Source of the DNA: Rhabdophis nuchalis
Taxonomy: Eukaryota > Chordata > Lepidosauria > Squamata > Natricidae
Direction: 5' to 3'
DNA: 64,000 nt
NCBI GenBank assembly: GCA_039707465.1
Contig: CM077643.1
Location: 41,876,105-41,940,104 of the forward strand
Positions 11,257 to 22,495 of this stretch are shown in pieces. The translations under genes and the position numbers were made by a program. How positions within the stretch are numbered: position 1 is the stretch's first letter; every line of letters begins with the position of its first letter. The notes beneath the pieces were generated by a model, which was not told where the DNA came from, did no database searches, and saw only the letters and a program-made list of their open reading frames with translations.

Positions 11257-11860
11257 AGTGAGGTTGGCGGCCATTTAATTTTCTTCAATAAATAAAATAT
11301 ATCTTGTGTTTGGAGGACCTATGCCTATTTCTTGACTGTTCTGGTGCACAGATTCACACTGGGGATGTGCACGAAGACCGAGTAGGAAAGGGAGAATCTG
11401 GATCTATTGAGATAGGATTGGAAGGAAGGAAGGATGTTCATAAGCTAAGTTGTGCCCTGACCCTGTAGAAAGTAATGGGAAGCTGGAAAGGTGTTTACCT
11501 TTCTTTCTTTCTGTTTGATCACTGGGAGGAGAAAGTCGGCTGGAGACCCAGGCAGGTGAGTCAGTGCTAGAAATTGTGCCTGCCTCAGGAGACACAGATT
11601 CTTTCGTATGCCACTGCTTTTTTTTAGCCAACTACAATGTAGCTGTGACCACAATGTTTGAACACAATGGAGCTATGGCTGTACAAGAGGAAAGCAGCAG
11701 GGGCACAGGTAAAGAAAAGGCAGAAGCAAGCCATCCAGGTCACATCAAATCAATTTTATTGACTTATGCATGTGCTTTGTGCTCTGAAATGTACAAGGCT
11801 GCTTTGAAGATTCAGCATACATTGTTTGTTGCATCTTTGGAAGGCGCCCAGGTTGAAGTA
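11257..11860. other. Unique intron sequence
   Basis: No repeat or gene recognised. Confidence 0.45.
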
Positions 11861-11871
11861 GAGTTTGAAGT

Positions 11872-12268
11872 ACAGATAGTAGCCCTTGACATAGAACCAT
11901 TTGTTTAGTGACAGTGTGAAGGAACAACATTGCTGGAAAAAGTCACTTGCAACACTTTACTGCTGTAACTGCATCCAAACAATCACACAATCAAAATTGG
12001 GTGCTTGGCAACTAGCATCTATTTACAAAAGTTGCAGCATGCCAGCTGATTGGCATTTGCAAGCTTCCCAGTTGGCTTCCAACAAGCAAAGTTGATGGGG
12101 TAAGTTGGCTTTGCTTAACAGTCACATGATTCAATTAACAATTGCAATCATCTGCTTACCAACCACAGAAAAAAGGTCATAAAATCAGATATGGCTCACT
12201 TAACAACTACCTTGCTTAGCAAAGGAAATTCTGATCCCAATTGTGCATGTAAGTTCAGGACTAACTGT
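11872..12268. mobile_element. TA-type inverted-repeat MITE (CAGGTAGTCCTC family)
   Basis: Left CAGATAGTAGCCCTTGAC, right GTTCAGGACTAACTG. Internal TGGGTGCTTGGCAACTAGCA and TGGCTCACTTAACAACTACC match the family. Diverged ends. Confidence 0.7.
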
Positions 12269-12406
12269 AATCTGAAAACACAGAGATCAAGTGGTTCTAT
12301 TTAAAGATGGTTTCCTAGGTCAACTTACTTTTAGACAGAGTGTGCAACACCAGGCCAATTTTTGCTACTGTTCCCTCTCCCTTTGCCACAGGAAAGCTTG
12401 TCTGAG

Positions 12407-12650
<244 letters not shown>

Positions 12651-12766
12651 ATGCCACCAAGCACAAAGGGCCATTTTTAATAAAGTGAAATAAGTCAAGT
12701 TAACCCCCAAATATGAAGGCATATGATAAAAACATGTAAGTTTAAATTTTGATGTTCATTTGCTAG

Positions 12767-13264
12767 AATTAGAATAACAGAGTTGGAAGGGATTTTTCTA
12801 GTTCAACCCCTTGCTTAGGCAGGAAATCCTACATTGCTTCAGACCAATGGTTATCCAACAGCTTCTTAAAAACTTTCAGTGTTGGATCATTCCCAACTTC
12901 TGGAGGCAAGTTGTTCCACTGACTAATTGTTCTAACTGTCAGGAAATTTCTCCTCAGTTCTAAGTTGCTTCTCTCCTTGATTAGTTTCCACCCATTGCTT
13001 CTTATCCTACTCTCAGGTGCTTTGGAGAATAGCTTGACTCCCTCTTCTTTGTGGCATCTCCTGAGATATTGGAACACTGCTGTCATTTCTCCCCTAGTCC
13101 TTCTTTTCATTAAACTAGACATACCCAGTTCCTGCAACCGTTCCTCATATGTTTTAGCCTCCTGTCCCTAATAATCTTTGTTCTCTGTACTCTTTCTAGA
13201 GTTTCAACATATTTTTTACATCATGGCAACCAAAGCTGGATGCAGTATTCCAAGTGTGCTAGAC
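12767..13264 (-). mobile_element. CR1 LINE, 3' end
   Basis: Minus strand encodes [35 protein letters not shown] and [19 protein letters not shown], then GGTTGAACTAGAAAAATC and a short AGAAT-type tail. 5'-truncated near VETLE; a frameshift near 13140. Confidence 0.9.
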
Positions 13265-13489
13265 CAAGAGAAGGCAACATGGTGTCCATGAGACAACAGT
13301 ACTCTCAAAAGGAGAGCCGTTAACTATTCCTGAACAATTATCCTGATGATGGACCAGGAGGTGACACCGAGAGAGCTTTAAGATGTTAACAATTGAAGGC
13401 TGAACCCAGGTTTTGCTATATTGTAAATGTATCCCAATTCTGAAAATAGGCTAACAGAGGTAAGATGGAGTGGTGGCAAGCATGTAAGG

Positions 13490-13624
13490 CAGGGATGACC
13501 AAACTTGAGAACTTTAAGACTTGTGGACTTCAACTCCCAGAATTCCCCAGCCAGCATAGCTGGCTGGGGAATTCTGGGAGTTGAAGTCCACAAGTCTTAA
13601 AGTTCCCAAGTTTGGACATCCCTG
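13490..13624. mobile_element. Palindromic hAT MITE with intact TSD
   Basis: A 135-bp near-perfect palindrome from CAGGGATGACCAAACTT to AAGTTTGGACATCCCTG, folding around CAGCCAGCATAGCTGGCTGG. The 8-bp TSD ATGTAAGG is identical at 13482-13489 and 13625-13632. Confidence 0.92.
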
Positions 13625-13744
13625 ATGTAAGGAGATGAATTGGGGGTGGGTTCCAATAATATACTGTATTGTCTCATATTCTTCAGGGCATAGGATAACT
13701 TTGATAACTATCTCTCAAAGTTTCTGCCCAGCCAGTTTGTTTTG

Positions 13745-14085
13745 GCAGGTTGATGCATTCCATGGACCACCATCTAAATAATGCCATCTATTGGGTTCCC
13801 AGAAGTGTGCCTTCTTTGTGGCCTCTGGAATGAAGTCCTTCCTTTTTCACAATTTGAACATCTCCCAACCTACTGGTATCTTAAAGGACTTTAAAAACCT
13901 GGCTCTTCATGTAGGCCTTTGGTGAGGACGATCAATAATCCTTTTTCTCTCCCTCCCCACAACTCTGGGTTTGCTTTTATTCCCCACTGTTTTTGTATTG
14001 TTCTTTGTTTTTAACTGTCTGCAATAACTGTCCATAGTTGCTAATGATCTGGCAGCATAAACATTTAATAAAGTATTATGGTTAC
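13745..14085 (+). mobile_element. LINE 3' fragment, L2-like
   Basis: Degenerate frames read GLWNEVLP and LKTWLFM, resembling the end of L2-type ORF2, followed by AATTTAATAAAGTATTA-like 3' sequence. Assignment is tentative. Confidence 0.45.
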
Positions 14086-14094
14086 ACAATTAAT

Positions 14095-14290
14095 ATCTTT
14101 TCACAACAATGTGAACTCACAGCTGAGAATCTTAATGTATCAGCGTCATGTATGAGTGATCCAAGCAGCGTGGCCTTTTGTAATTGACTCATAGAAATTT
14201 TGTCCATGTGCCAATTTTGCAAATGCTATCCAATAGTTTTTGGTATGGTGCCCAATGTGCTGAGAAATTGGAGCATTTCATGGAGGACAG
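14095..14290 (-). mobile_element. R4/Tx1-like LINE C-terminal remnant
   Basis: Minus-strand frame gives DKISMSQLQKATLLGS, matching the C-terminal QLQKAALLGT motif shared with 17085-17990. Confidence 0.5.
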
Positions 14291-14329
14291 CAACCATGAA
14301 GGAACTGAGCACACTTAGCATGAGGGAAC

Positions 14330-14930
14330 AACCATGGCGAGACATAGCTGTCTTCAAGTATTAGAAGGACTGTCATGTAGAAGACGGAATATAATTGATT
14401 GGGTGGTTTATAAAACAATGGATTTAAATTACATGGAAATGGATTTTAATTAGACATCAAGGAAAAAACTCCTAATGATAAGCACTGTTCTATAATGGAA
14501 CAGACTGCCTTGGGAAGTGGTTCACTCTCCTTCATAGGAAACATTTAAACAGAAGCCAGATAAGCTGCACACCAAGAAAACTAGACACAAAAACCATTTT
14601 TTCCCCAAAAGCCATCACTCTGCTAAAAAAATAATTCCCTCATCACTGTCAAACTATTCACTAAGGCTGCATTACTATTACTATTAGTCTTCTCATAGTT
14701 CCTATCACCCATCTCCTCCAACGTATGATTGCAGGACTGTAACTTTGTTGCTTGTATCCATACGATTTATATTGATATTTATTGTTTCCTGATTGCTTAT
14801 TTCTACCCTATGACTATCATTAAGTGCTGTACCTTATGATTCTTGACAAATGTATTTTGTCTTTTTATGTACACTGAGAGCATATGCACCAAACACAAAT
14901 TCCTGGTGTGTCCAATCACACTTGGCCAAT
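14330..14930 (+). mobile_element. CR1-type LINE 3' end
   Basis: Decayed coding text includes STVLWNRLPWEVVHSP-like residues and TFKQKPDKL, followed by a 3' region ending CCAATCACACTTGGCCAATA then AAG and an ATTCT tail. The same 3' end recurs at 18355-18432. Confidence 0.75.
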
Positions 14931-14976
14931 AAAGAATTCTATTCTATTCTATTCTATTCTATTCTATTCTATTCTA
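14931..14976. repeat. (ATTCT)n tail microsatellite
   Basis: About nine ATTCT units shared by the ends of two opposed LINE copies. Confidence 0.9.
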
Positions 14977-15699
14977 TACAATAATACAATAGCAGAGTTG
15001 GAAGGGACCTTGTAGGTCTTCTAGTCCAACCCCCTGCGTGGGCAGGAAGCTTATACCATTTCAGACAAATGGCTATCTAACATCTTTTTAAAGGCTTCCA
15101 GGGTTGGGGCATTCACAACTTCTGGAGGCAAGCTGTTCCAGAGGTTAATTGTTCTAACTGTCAGGAAATTTCTTCTTAGTTCTAAGTTGCTTCTCTTCTT
15201 GATTAGTTTCCACCCATTGCTTCTTGTCCTGCCCCCAGGTGCCTTGGAGAATAGTTTGACTCCCTCTTCTTTGTGGCACCCTCTGAGATATCGGAACACT
15301 GCTATCATGTCTCCCCTGGTCCTTCTCTTCATCAAACTAGACATACCCAGCTCCTGCAACCGTTCTTCATATGTTTTAGTCTCCAGTCCCCTAATCATCT
15401 TGGTTGCTCTTCTCTGCACTCTTTCCAGAGTCTCCACGTCTTTTCTACATCGTGGCGACCAAAACTGTATGCAGTATTTCAAGTGTGGCCTTACCAAGGC
15501 ACTATACAGTGGCATTAACACTTCACGTGATCTAGATTCTATCCCTCTGTTTATGCAGCCTAGAACTGTGTTGGCTTTTTTGGCAGCTGCTGCACACTGC
15601 TGGCTCATATTTAAATGGTTGTCCACTAGGATTCCTAGATCCCTCTCACAGTTGCTACTATTGAGCAAGGTACCACTTATACTGTACTTGTGCATTTCT
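14977..15699 (-). mobile_element. CR1 LINE, long 3' part, open frame
   Basis: An uninterrupted minus-strand frame of about 226 codons contains [64 protein letters not shown] and [19 protein letters not shown]. 5'-truncated inside ORF2. The open frame indicates a young copy. Confidence 0.93.
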
Positions 15700-15733
15700 A
15701 TTCTATTCCATTCCATTCCATTCCATTCCATCT
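15700..15733. repeat. (ATTCC)n microsatellite
   Basis: ATTCT/ATTCC units at the 5' end of the CR1 copy. Confidence 0.8.
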
Positions 15734-15739
15734 ATAGGG

Positions 15740-17084
15740 AATGCTGTAGTCATAAATTCTGCTTAGTTCAGAACATTAGATCAGATGATCTGCAAGATTC
15801 TTTCAATACACTCTTGAGTCTATGAAATGTGAGACGTTACCATAGGAAGATTGTTGACTACCATGGATATGATTGCACAATCAAGGGTAGAATAATTATG
15901 CACATTCCTCAGTATAATAAAGGCAAGTATTCTACAACCCTTTTATAATAATCCCACCAATGCTTGGTCTTTTCTACCACCATGAATGAGAATGTTTAAA
16001 ATCAAAATGCAAAATACCATTTTGGCATAGCACTAGTTGAAATTAATACATTTGAACATGAAATATTTTAATTTACAGTGAGAAATTATCAACTGTATTG
16101 GCAGGATTGGGACCAGATTAGAAAATAATCATGTTACCCAACCCCAACTCCCCCAATAATTTTCATAATCATTCCATATTGTAATTGCAGTGCTCAATTA
16201 TGAGATTACATTTGCTGTGTTTATGGTAATTAAACTATTAGGCATAATAAGTTTAATTACTCAAATTGGCTGAAAAATATTTTAATAAATGGTAGAAAAT
16301 TTCAGAGTATGGATTGAATTTAAACTGGGGACTCAGTTCTAATTTTACTTTGGAATTGGCTGGCCTTTTGCTCCCTCTGTATACTAGCAGTTTGTGGAAT
16401 TGTATTGTACCACTGAGATGGGAAACTAAATAGTTTTGAATTGAATAGCTCCTATTCCTAGAAGAATACATCCCATTAGTTGCAGGGCCAAACAAAATTG
16501 TTTTTTCCCAATTTGTTTTGCTTCGGAATGCTCTCATTCATAAGACAATTTTCCTCTATTTTTAAGGTATTTAAAAATAAATGTGCAAACATTACATTTA
16601 AATAATATTTTGACTATTATTGTTACTTCTCTTTCAAAATATTCATTTCAAAGCATGCTACACCGGATAAAGCAAAACCTTATTTTGTGAATGGAGAATG
16701 AGACACCACATATAGTGTCTCATTTTTAAACTATATTTCATTCCAGTAGGTGCTGATCCATTGATCTATTGGATTTTGTTCAAAGTTAATTTTCAGTTGA
16801 CCCCTGATTCTTCAGTGTCCTAAAGCCACATAAGGCATGGCTTGGTCATTCTAGTGGCTGCAATAAATGCTTGGCCCCATTCATAACCGCAATTGAATGA
16901 GATTTCATATGCTTGGTTCACATGGCATAGTTGCTGATTCGTACAGATTTATTATTGTTGTTGCTTGCAGAAACAGACAGATGTTGAGACTGGATTTGGC
17001 ATTTTCTCACCTATCAAGGTCTTCCTAAAAAACCTAGGATAAGCAAATTATGATTACTATATGCATAACATAGTGAAATCACAG
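15740..17084. other. Unique AT-rich intron sequence
   Basis: About 1.3 kb without recognised repeats. The part near 16120-16300 has several TAATTA-type motifs and could be a conserved non-coding element (see findings). Confidence 0.5.
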
Positions 17085-17990
17085 CTGCCAGTTCTTTAGC
17101 TTTTGATGGCCTTTGCATAAATCTTAATTCTTCCCAAGAATATAGAATATCCTAATATATCAGTATGGTATATGTTCAGATCCAAGTAGTGTAGTCTTCT
17201 ATAATTGATAGATGGAAATTTTGTCATTCTGATCTTCTCCAATTCTTTTGTATTCTATTATCCCTGAGTATTAACACAATTATCCACACTTTGATCTTTT
17301 CAACCACAATTTAAATCTGATGTGCTGTGAGCCAAGACTTTTCCAGTTTTCATTCATTCATTTAACCCGCTTATTTTCAACTACTTTTTCAACTCTTATG
17401 TTCCCACCAATTTTTCATTACTGGCACTTGATTTTTTTATAGATGTTCCGGTGAATTATTTTGGAGACCATTACATTGTTGTTTATAATCAGTTTGTGCA
17501 ATCTTCTTGCATGAGCTGTATATGATCTACTGTTTCTTCAGCTTCTTTGGACAATCTGCACTTTGTGATTTTCCTATTCGGTCCTTGATTGCATTAATTT
17601 GAATAGCTTACTCTTGAACAGCCAAAGTCTTCCTTTCTTGTTCTTTTTTATTTTAAATGTTCCAGTTATAAGCCATTGCTTATAAGATTTAATCTTATCC
17701 ACCTTCCTTTCAAAGTTTTGTGGAAATGTACTATGTAATGCTTTTCCTTGCCAGCATTCTATTTCTGTTTTCATTGTGTTATTTTGATAGTCATGTTTTG
17801 TCTTCTGTACATTCAATAAGCTTCATTTATTCCAATTATTCCATTTAATCAAATTATTATGGTTGGTCACAAAATCAGCCAGTAGTTTCGATTTTTAACC
17901 ATCTAATTAAACTTTCCCAAGGAACTCTGATAGGCAGATGTTGTTGTTTAATGGTGTTTAATTGTATGGTATTATTGTCAGCCTCGTGAT
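17085..17990 (-). mobile_element. R4/Tx1-like LINE C-terminal remnant
   Basis: Minus strand gives DKIKSYKQWLITGTFKIKKN, then in other frames QTDYKQ and IIHRNIYKK, and finally ISIYQL.KTTLLG. These align with the DK.KSWQWL, HIISGC..AQTDYKQRH and QLQKAALLGT blocks of this LINE group. Heavily decayed. Group assignment is from memory. Confidence 0.5.
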
Positions 17991-18354
17991 GTAGATCAGA
18001 CAGAAAACATGGCATATTAGATAAGATGGACTATTTCTACTTTATTGTAACATTTATTGTAGGTTGACATTAACAGAACCTTGCAAGTCTGAAAGTGCAT
18101 TTTCACAGATCAAGAGGAGGTCCCTTCTGAAATGTTTGCCATGCCTATATTCCTTTTGTGAGCTAATTGTTCCCTCTGTTCCCTGGTTGTGGCTCTCCCC
18201 CCCCCCCGCCACCCCCCCACTCCAATATCCAAAAATAATTCTCATATACCATTTCAGCTATGGGACTTGATTCTTTCTACCAGTTTTATACAGAACCATG
18301 GGTGTATACTTGTTGAACGTCCTCTATATCCATAGGATGGTAACATATGAATGT
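17991..18354. other. Intron sequence without recognised feature
   Basis: A C-rich run at 18198-18220 stands out; no gene. Confidence 0.45.
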
Positions 18355-18432
18355 ATCTTTTCTTTTATGTCCACTGAGAGCCTATGCACCAAAGACAAAT
18401 TCCTTGTGTGTCCAATCACACTTGGCCAATAA
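18355..18432 (+). mobile_element. CR1-type LINE, 3' end only
   Basis: TTATGTCCACTGAGAGCCTA, GACAAATTCCTTGTGTGTCC and CACACTTGGCCAATAAAG: a severely truncated copy of the 3' end at 14870-14930. Confidence 0.8.
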
Positions 18433-18490
18433 AGAATTCTATTCTATTCTATTCTATTCTATTCTATTCTATTCTATTCTATTCTATTCT
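18433..18490. repeat. (ATTCT)n microsatellite, LINE tail
   Basis: About 11 uninterrupted ATTCT units at the 3' end of the LINE fragment. Confidence 0.95.
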
Positions 18491-18494
18491 CCAG

Positions 18495-19645
18495 GCCACA
18501 TTTTGCCATTATTGTTATCAGATTCTCATAAAATAATTTGTCAAATACTTTGATGTAAGCCAAGGTACACTATGTCCCCTTCATTTTTATGCTCAACTAA
18601 GCTGACCACTTTATTTTTAATTTTTTTTAAAAAGTGATCAGATTGATTTAACATTACACTTTCGCATCTGGCAAAATGCCCATCCTCTATAATTTCTCAG
18701 AGATCAAGATAGACAGCTATGAGTTCCCTCAAAACTTTTGCATATAATTGGTTCAGGTTTAAATATTTAAATTCACTCATGATAACCAGATGCCATTTAA
18801 CAATTATTTTATATCACTATGCCCTCCTTTTATCAATTGCTCTGCTTAGATTTGTTTAAACAGGTCTGGGGAGTGGGGTTGGGGAGAGGAGGGGAAAGAG
18901 ACTAAAGCAAAGTAGAAGTTAATGATATGCAAGTACTGTCCACTACCTGTCATTTGTTAATATCACACCACATCTTCCCCATGCAATGAGCCTATCCACT
19001 CATTTTTAACTCAGATTATCTCAAATAAGACCTCTAGGAAAATTTTGCAGATAAGAATCTGCAATGAACAAATATTAAGTAGAAAATAATGCCACCAATG
19101 TCTGTCACCAATGTCTGTCATGATGCGACAATACATTGAAAATCTGAACTGAAAGACAAATTAGGGAAATTTGAAGGCATCTGAGGATGAGCTAAAAAAA
19201 AACCCAACAACAACCCAAAAGATCTTTACAGGGGAATAAAAATTGTTGAAAATTACAATTACAAATGTAATGATCCCAAGTTTTGGAATGAAAAATGACT
19301 TTCGATACAGATTCTCTTACTTCAAATGTCCTAAGCTTAATGTCATTGGAAGAATGTAAACATAGAAATAACAGGTAGTGTCGTGGTCTCCCTGGATAAA
19401 CCTTCTCCAGATGCCACCTAAGATGCTAGTTCAGAGGAGGATGTGGAACTGGTCTCTGGCCCCTCCGGGGAAGATGACCAATCATATTGTAGGCCACTAA
19501 ATGAAATCCTAAGACACCCAGTTTTAGAACTATAAAGAAAGTACAACGTCCTGTAAGGCCTTTTTACTTCCTTAGAGTCCTTCTCTCCTTTTTCTGTCAT
19601 CTCCATTTAAGTTATTAAGTTTATTAGCCGTGGTTTATCAACTGT
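18495..19645. other. Intron sequence, mostly unique
   Basis: AT-rich to about 19390. The part 19395-19620 (minus strand reads EGPETSSTSSSELAS) may be an old retroelement fragment. No gene recognised. Confidence 0.4.
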
Positions 19646-19647
19646 GG

Positions 19648-19870
19648 TGGCATAGTGGTTAGAATGCAGCACTGCAGGGCTAACTCCCTGCTCACTCCAG
19701 GAGTGTGAGCAACTCAAGGTTGACTCAGCCTTCCATCCTTCCAAGTTGGTAAAATGAGGACCCAGATTGTTGGGGGCAATAGGCTGACACTGTAAACTGC
19801 TTAGAGAGGGCTGTGAAGCACCATGAAGCGCTATATAAGTCTAAGTGCTACTGCTATTGCTATTCTCAAC
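19648..19870 (+). mobile_element. tRNA-derived SINE
   Basis: Head GTGGCATAGTGGTTAGAATG (A-box-like), then TGACTCAGCCTTCCATCCTT, AAAATGAGGACCCAGATTG and tail CTGCTATTGCTATT. The best-preserved copy of this family here. Confidence 0.85.
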
Positions 19871-19987
19871 AATCTCATTCTGCAAGATTCAGTATTAAAG
19901 CATAGACTGGTTTTTACAACTCAGAATAAACTGAGTCACCCTGTGTTATTAGGGTTCCCATGTTGCTCTCTCTCTCTTCCTTTCTAT

Positions 19988-20070
19988 CATCCATCCATCC
20001 ATCCATCCATCCATCCATCCATCCATCCATCCATCCATCCATCTATCTATCTATCTATCTATCTATCTAT
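19988..20070. repeat. (CATC)n-(TATC)n compound microsatellite
   Basis: About 13 CATC units then seven CTAT units. Confidence 0.95.
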
Positions 20071-20131
20071 TATCATCTTTTTCTCTATCTCTCTATCTCT
20101 GTCTTTGATCTCTATCTCTCTATCTTCTACC

Positions 20132-20301
20132 CAGAGGTAGGATTCACTTACCTTCCCTACCAGTTTGCAAATGTGAGCGTGCTCACCTTCTGTGCATGCA
20201 TAGTGCTCATGCATTACATTGAAGCAAGTTAGACTGAGCCTCCTGCAGCCACCGCTACCACTTTGCCTGAACCAGAGGGAACTGGCTGAATACCACCTCT
20301 G
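20132..20301. mobile_element. hAT-type MITE, 170 bp
   Basis: Begins CAGAGGTAGGATTCAC, ends TGAATACCACCTCTG. Flanks CTTCTACC and ATTCTATC match at 6 of 8 positions. Confidence 0.7.
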
Positions 20302-21270
20302 ATTCTATCTATCTCTATATCATCTCCTCCAAATTTAAGATAATTTTGCAACCGATTGCAAGAAAGATTTTACAAAAATATTTAACTGCTTTGGGTGTCA
20401 ACATATAAACCTTGTCTATTTAGCCTTGAATTATACATTCAGTCTAGTAGAAGGTCCTCTAGATAATTGCTTATTCCTCGCCTACGTATTCAAGATTTTT
20501 TTTCCCTGTCCTCTGAAAGAAGTGCTATAATATGCTTTCTAAATGCAAGGTATATACCACTGAGATTTAAGCCAACCTATACAGGAATATGTGGGGAATG
20601 CAAGTATAATTCCTAAACCTTTAATTACACCTTGTCCTTTTTATAAACATCTATTCTATCTCGTACTTGCCTAGAGAAAGAGAGAGAGAGAGAGACTAAT
20701 TCAAGCTGACCTCTGGTAAATATAGAAAGGTTAGTGATAAGCCTTCAGTTATCAACATGGCAACTTGATTTGTTCATTAAATTCAAAGCAGAAAATGAAT
20801 CCCAGGCAGCAACCTGAAAACCAAACACTTTGCAAAATGGAATCTAATTTAATGTGACACATCATATAACCCAGCGAGAACTTATCTAATAAAGAAGATA
20901 ATAATAAACATTTCCGTATCATGGCATTATTAGGGAAGGAATGCTGGCTCACAAGGAGCCCTTCAGTTTTAATTAAATGCTCACGGAGAATCGGCTGGCC
21001 TATTTGCATCCATTTCCACAACAACAACAAAATTGCAACATGGCAGTGAAATATTAAGTTAAAGCTCAATCCCTATGACTATATTTGATAGGAAAGTTTC
21101 ACCAGGCTAGAATCTTTAGACAAGAAAAGATTTTGGGTCCTTCAAATGTGATATTGGACTTTTCACAACCTAAGATTCATGTGTATCGCATGAATACATC
21201 ATAAGAATCCCTCACCAGAATCTCTTGAAAGTGCTTCAACATAGTTAATTAGGAAGATTTACTAGCCCAC
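20302..21270. other. Unique intron sequence, conserved-element candidate
   Basis: No repeat apart from (GA)n at 20676-20694. The 20750-21070 part is discussed in the findings. Confidence 0.45.
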
Positions 21271-21271
21271 C

Positions 21272-21340
21272 AGCGGGGGGCTGCGATCCTACCGGTTTAA
21301 AAACCAGTTTGCTGAAGAGGGGTATGTGTGTGTATATGCG
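21272..21340. mobile_element. hAT MITE fragment
   Basis: CAGCGGGGGGCTGCGATCCT followed by ACCGGTT and a second AACCAGTTTGC resembles the left end of the CAGNGGTGGGTTGC group. Confidence 0.45.
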
Positions 21341-21422
21341 AGATGCCAAAATAGGTATCATGATACTACTATGAAAAAATACTTTTGTATGTGTGCTGTA
21401 TTGCATGCAGTTATATAAGGGT

Positions 21423-21765
21423 TGTCAGGGTTCCAAGTAATACACCCATTGTGAACAGAACATCAAGACAGGTTGATTCCTCAAAGAACAGCTTTATTAG
21501 GAGATATTGTCTTGGCACAAACTGGTAGAAAGGCAACTCTGAGGGTTCCTGCGCTTTCCACCTCATTAAAAAGTGAAAGTTTCTTTTTTCCCTAAACAAT
21601 AAGTCACACTGTCCAATCTGGATGCTGGCTGGCTAGTTGGTTACTTCTCTCTTCCTCCTCTGGCCAGCCAGCAGTTGGAATGTCTATGACCATTAAGAGA
21701 ACTATTTTGTTTCAACTACAAAACCCCAACTATCTCTACTTCCCCTCTCATTCCAGACTGTGTCA
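21423..21765 (-). mobile_element. Probable solo LTR
   Basis: On the minus strand the element runs TGACACAG to CCCTGACA. It contains AATAAAGCTGTTCTTTGAGG, a polyadenylation signal placed as in an LTR R region. Ends are TG/CA. The 5-bp flanks (AGGGT, AGCCT) match at only 3 positions, so this is an old or uncertain copy. No internal retroviral genes adjoin it. Confidence 0.55.
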
Positions 21766-21996
21766 AGCCTGAAGCCCTGGGAAGTAAAATCCCGATTTGG
21801 GGGGGGAGGGGAACCTACAGAAAGAAAATGGCCACAGCCAGGTCAGCTTCAGGGTTGACAAGGGGTGTTGCTCATGTAATAACAACATGATGCACATGTA
21901 ATTATTTTAATGAAATCCTGGCTTGTGGCAGATATCTTCAGAGAATATAGGTCACATCACAAAGCTCTTAGATAGTACTACAGTAATAGTTAGAAA

Positions 21997-22279
21997 AAGA
22001 TAAAGGTTTCCCCTGTCCAGTCATGTAATGCTCATCTCTGTTTCTTAGGCAAGGGAGCCATCATTATCCAAAGACATTTGCATGGATATATAGCCAGCAT
22101 GACTATATGCCGAGGTGCAGGGAACACTGTTACATTCTCACTGACGTGGTACCTATTTATCTACTCACATTTGCATGCTTTCAAACAGCTAGGTGGGCAC
22201 TCAGATCTCGAACCCAGGCTGTCAGCTTTCCAGCTGGCAAGCTCAGCATCTTTAACCACTGAGATATTGTGCACCCTAA
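21997..22279 (-). mobile_element. Sauria-type SINE
   Basis: Reverse-sense blocks AAGGTTTCCCCTGTCCAGTC (BovB-like 3' end), GCCAGCATGACTATATGC and a tRNA-like head near CTCAGCATCTTTAACCACTG. Confidence 0.8.
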
Positions 22280-22495
22280 TATTTAATTAATTGATGTTCA
22301 TTATTAACTAACAGCAATTCTTCACTAACAATTACTGGTTAGTTAACAATTCAACTGAATTGCTATATGAGAAGTTGCTTTAAGCTCTTCAAAAATGGCA
22401 TTGTATATATGAGTACTGACCTTTCCATTACATTTTCATTTTCTCTTCCTTTCTCTACTACATTTAGTTTTCTCTTGGAAATCTTCTTTTTTTTA

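Noticed and set aside
19648..19870. Possible tRNA genes from A-box/B-box-like motifs here and in the other SINEs
   Set aside because: The tRNA-like heads are followed by SINE bodies and do not fold as complete tRNAs.
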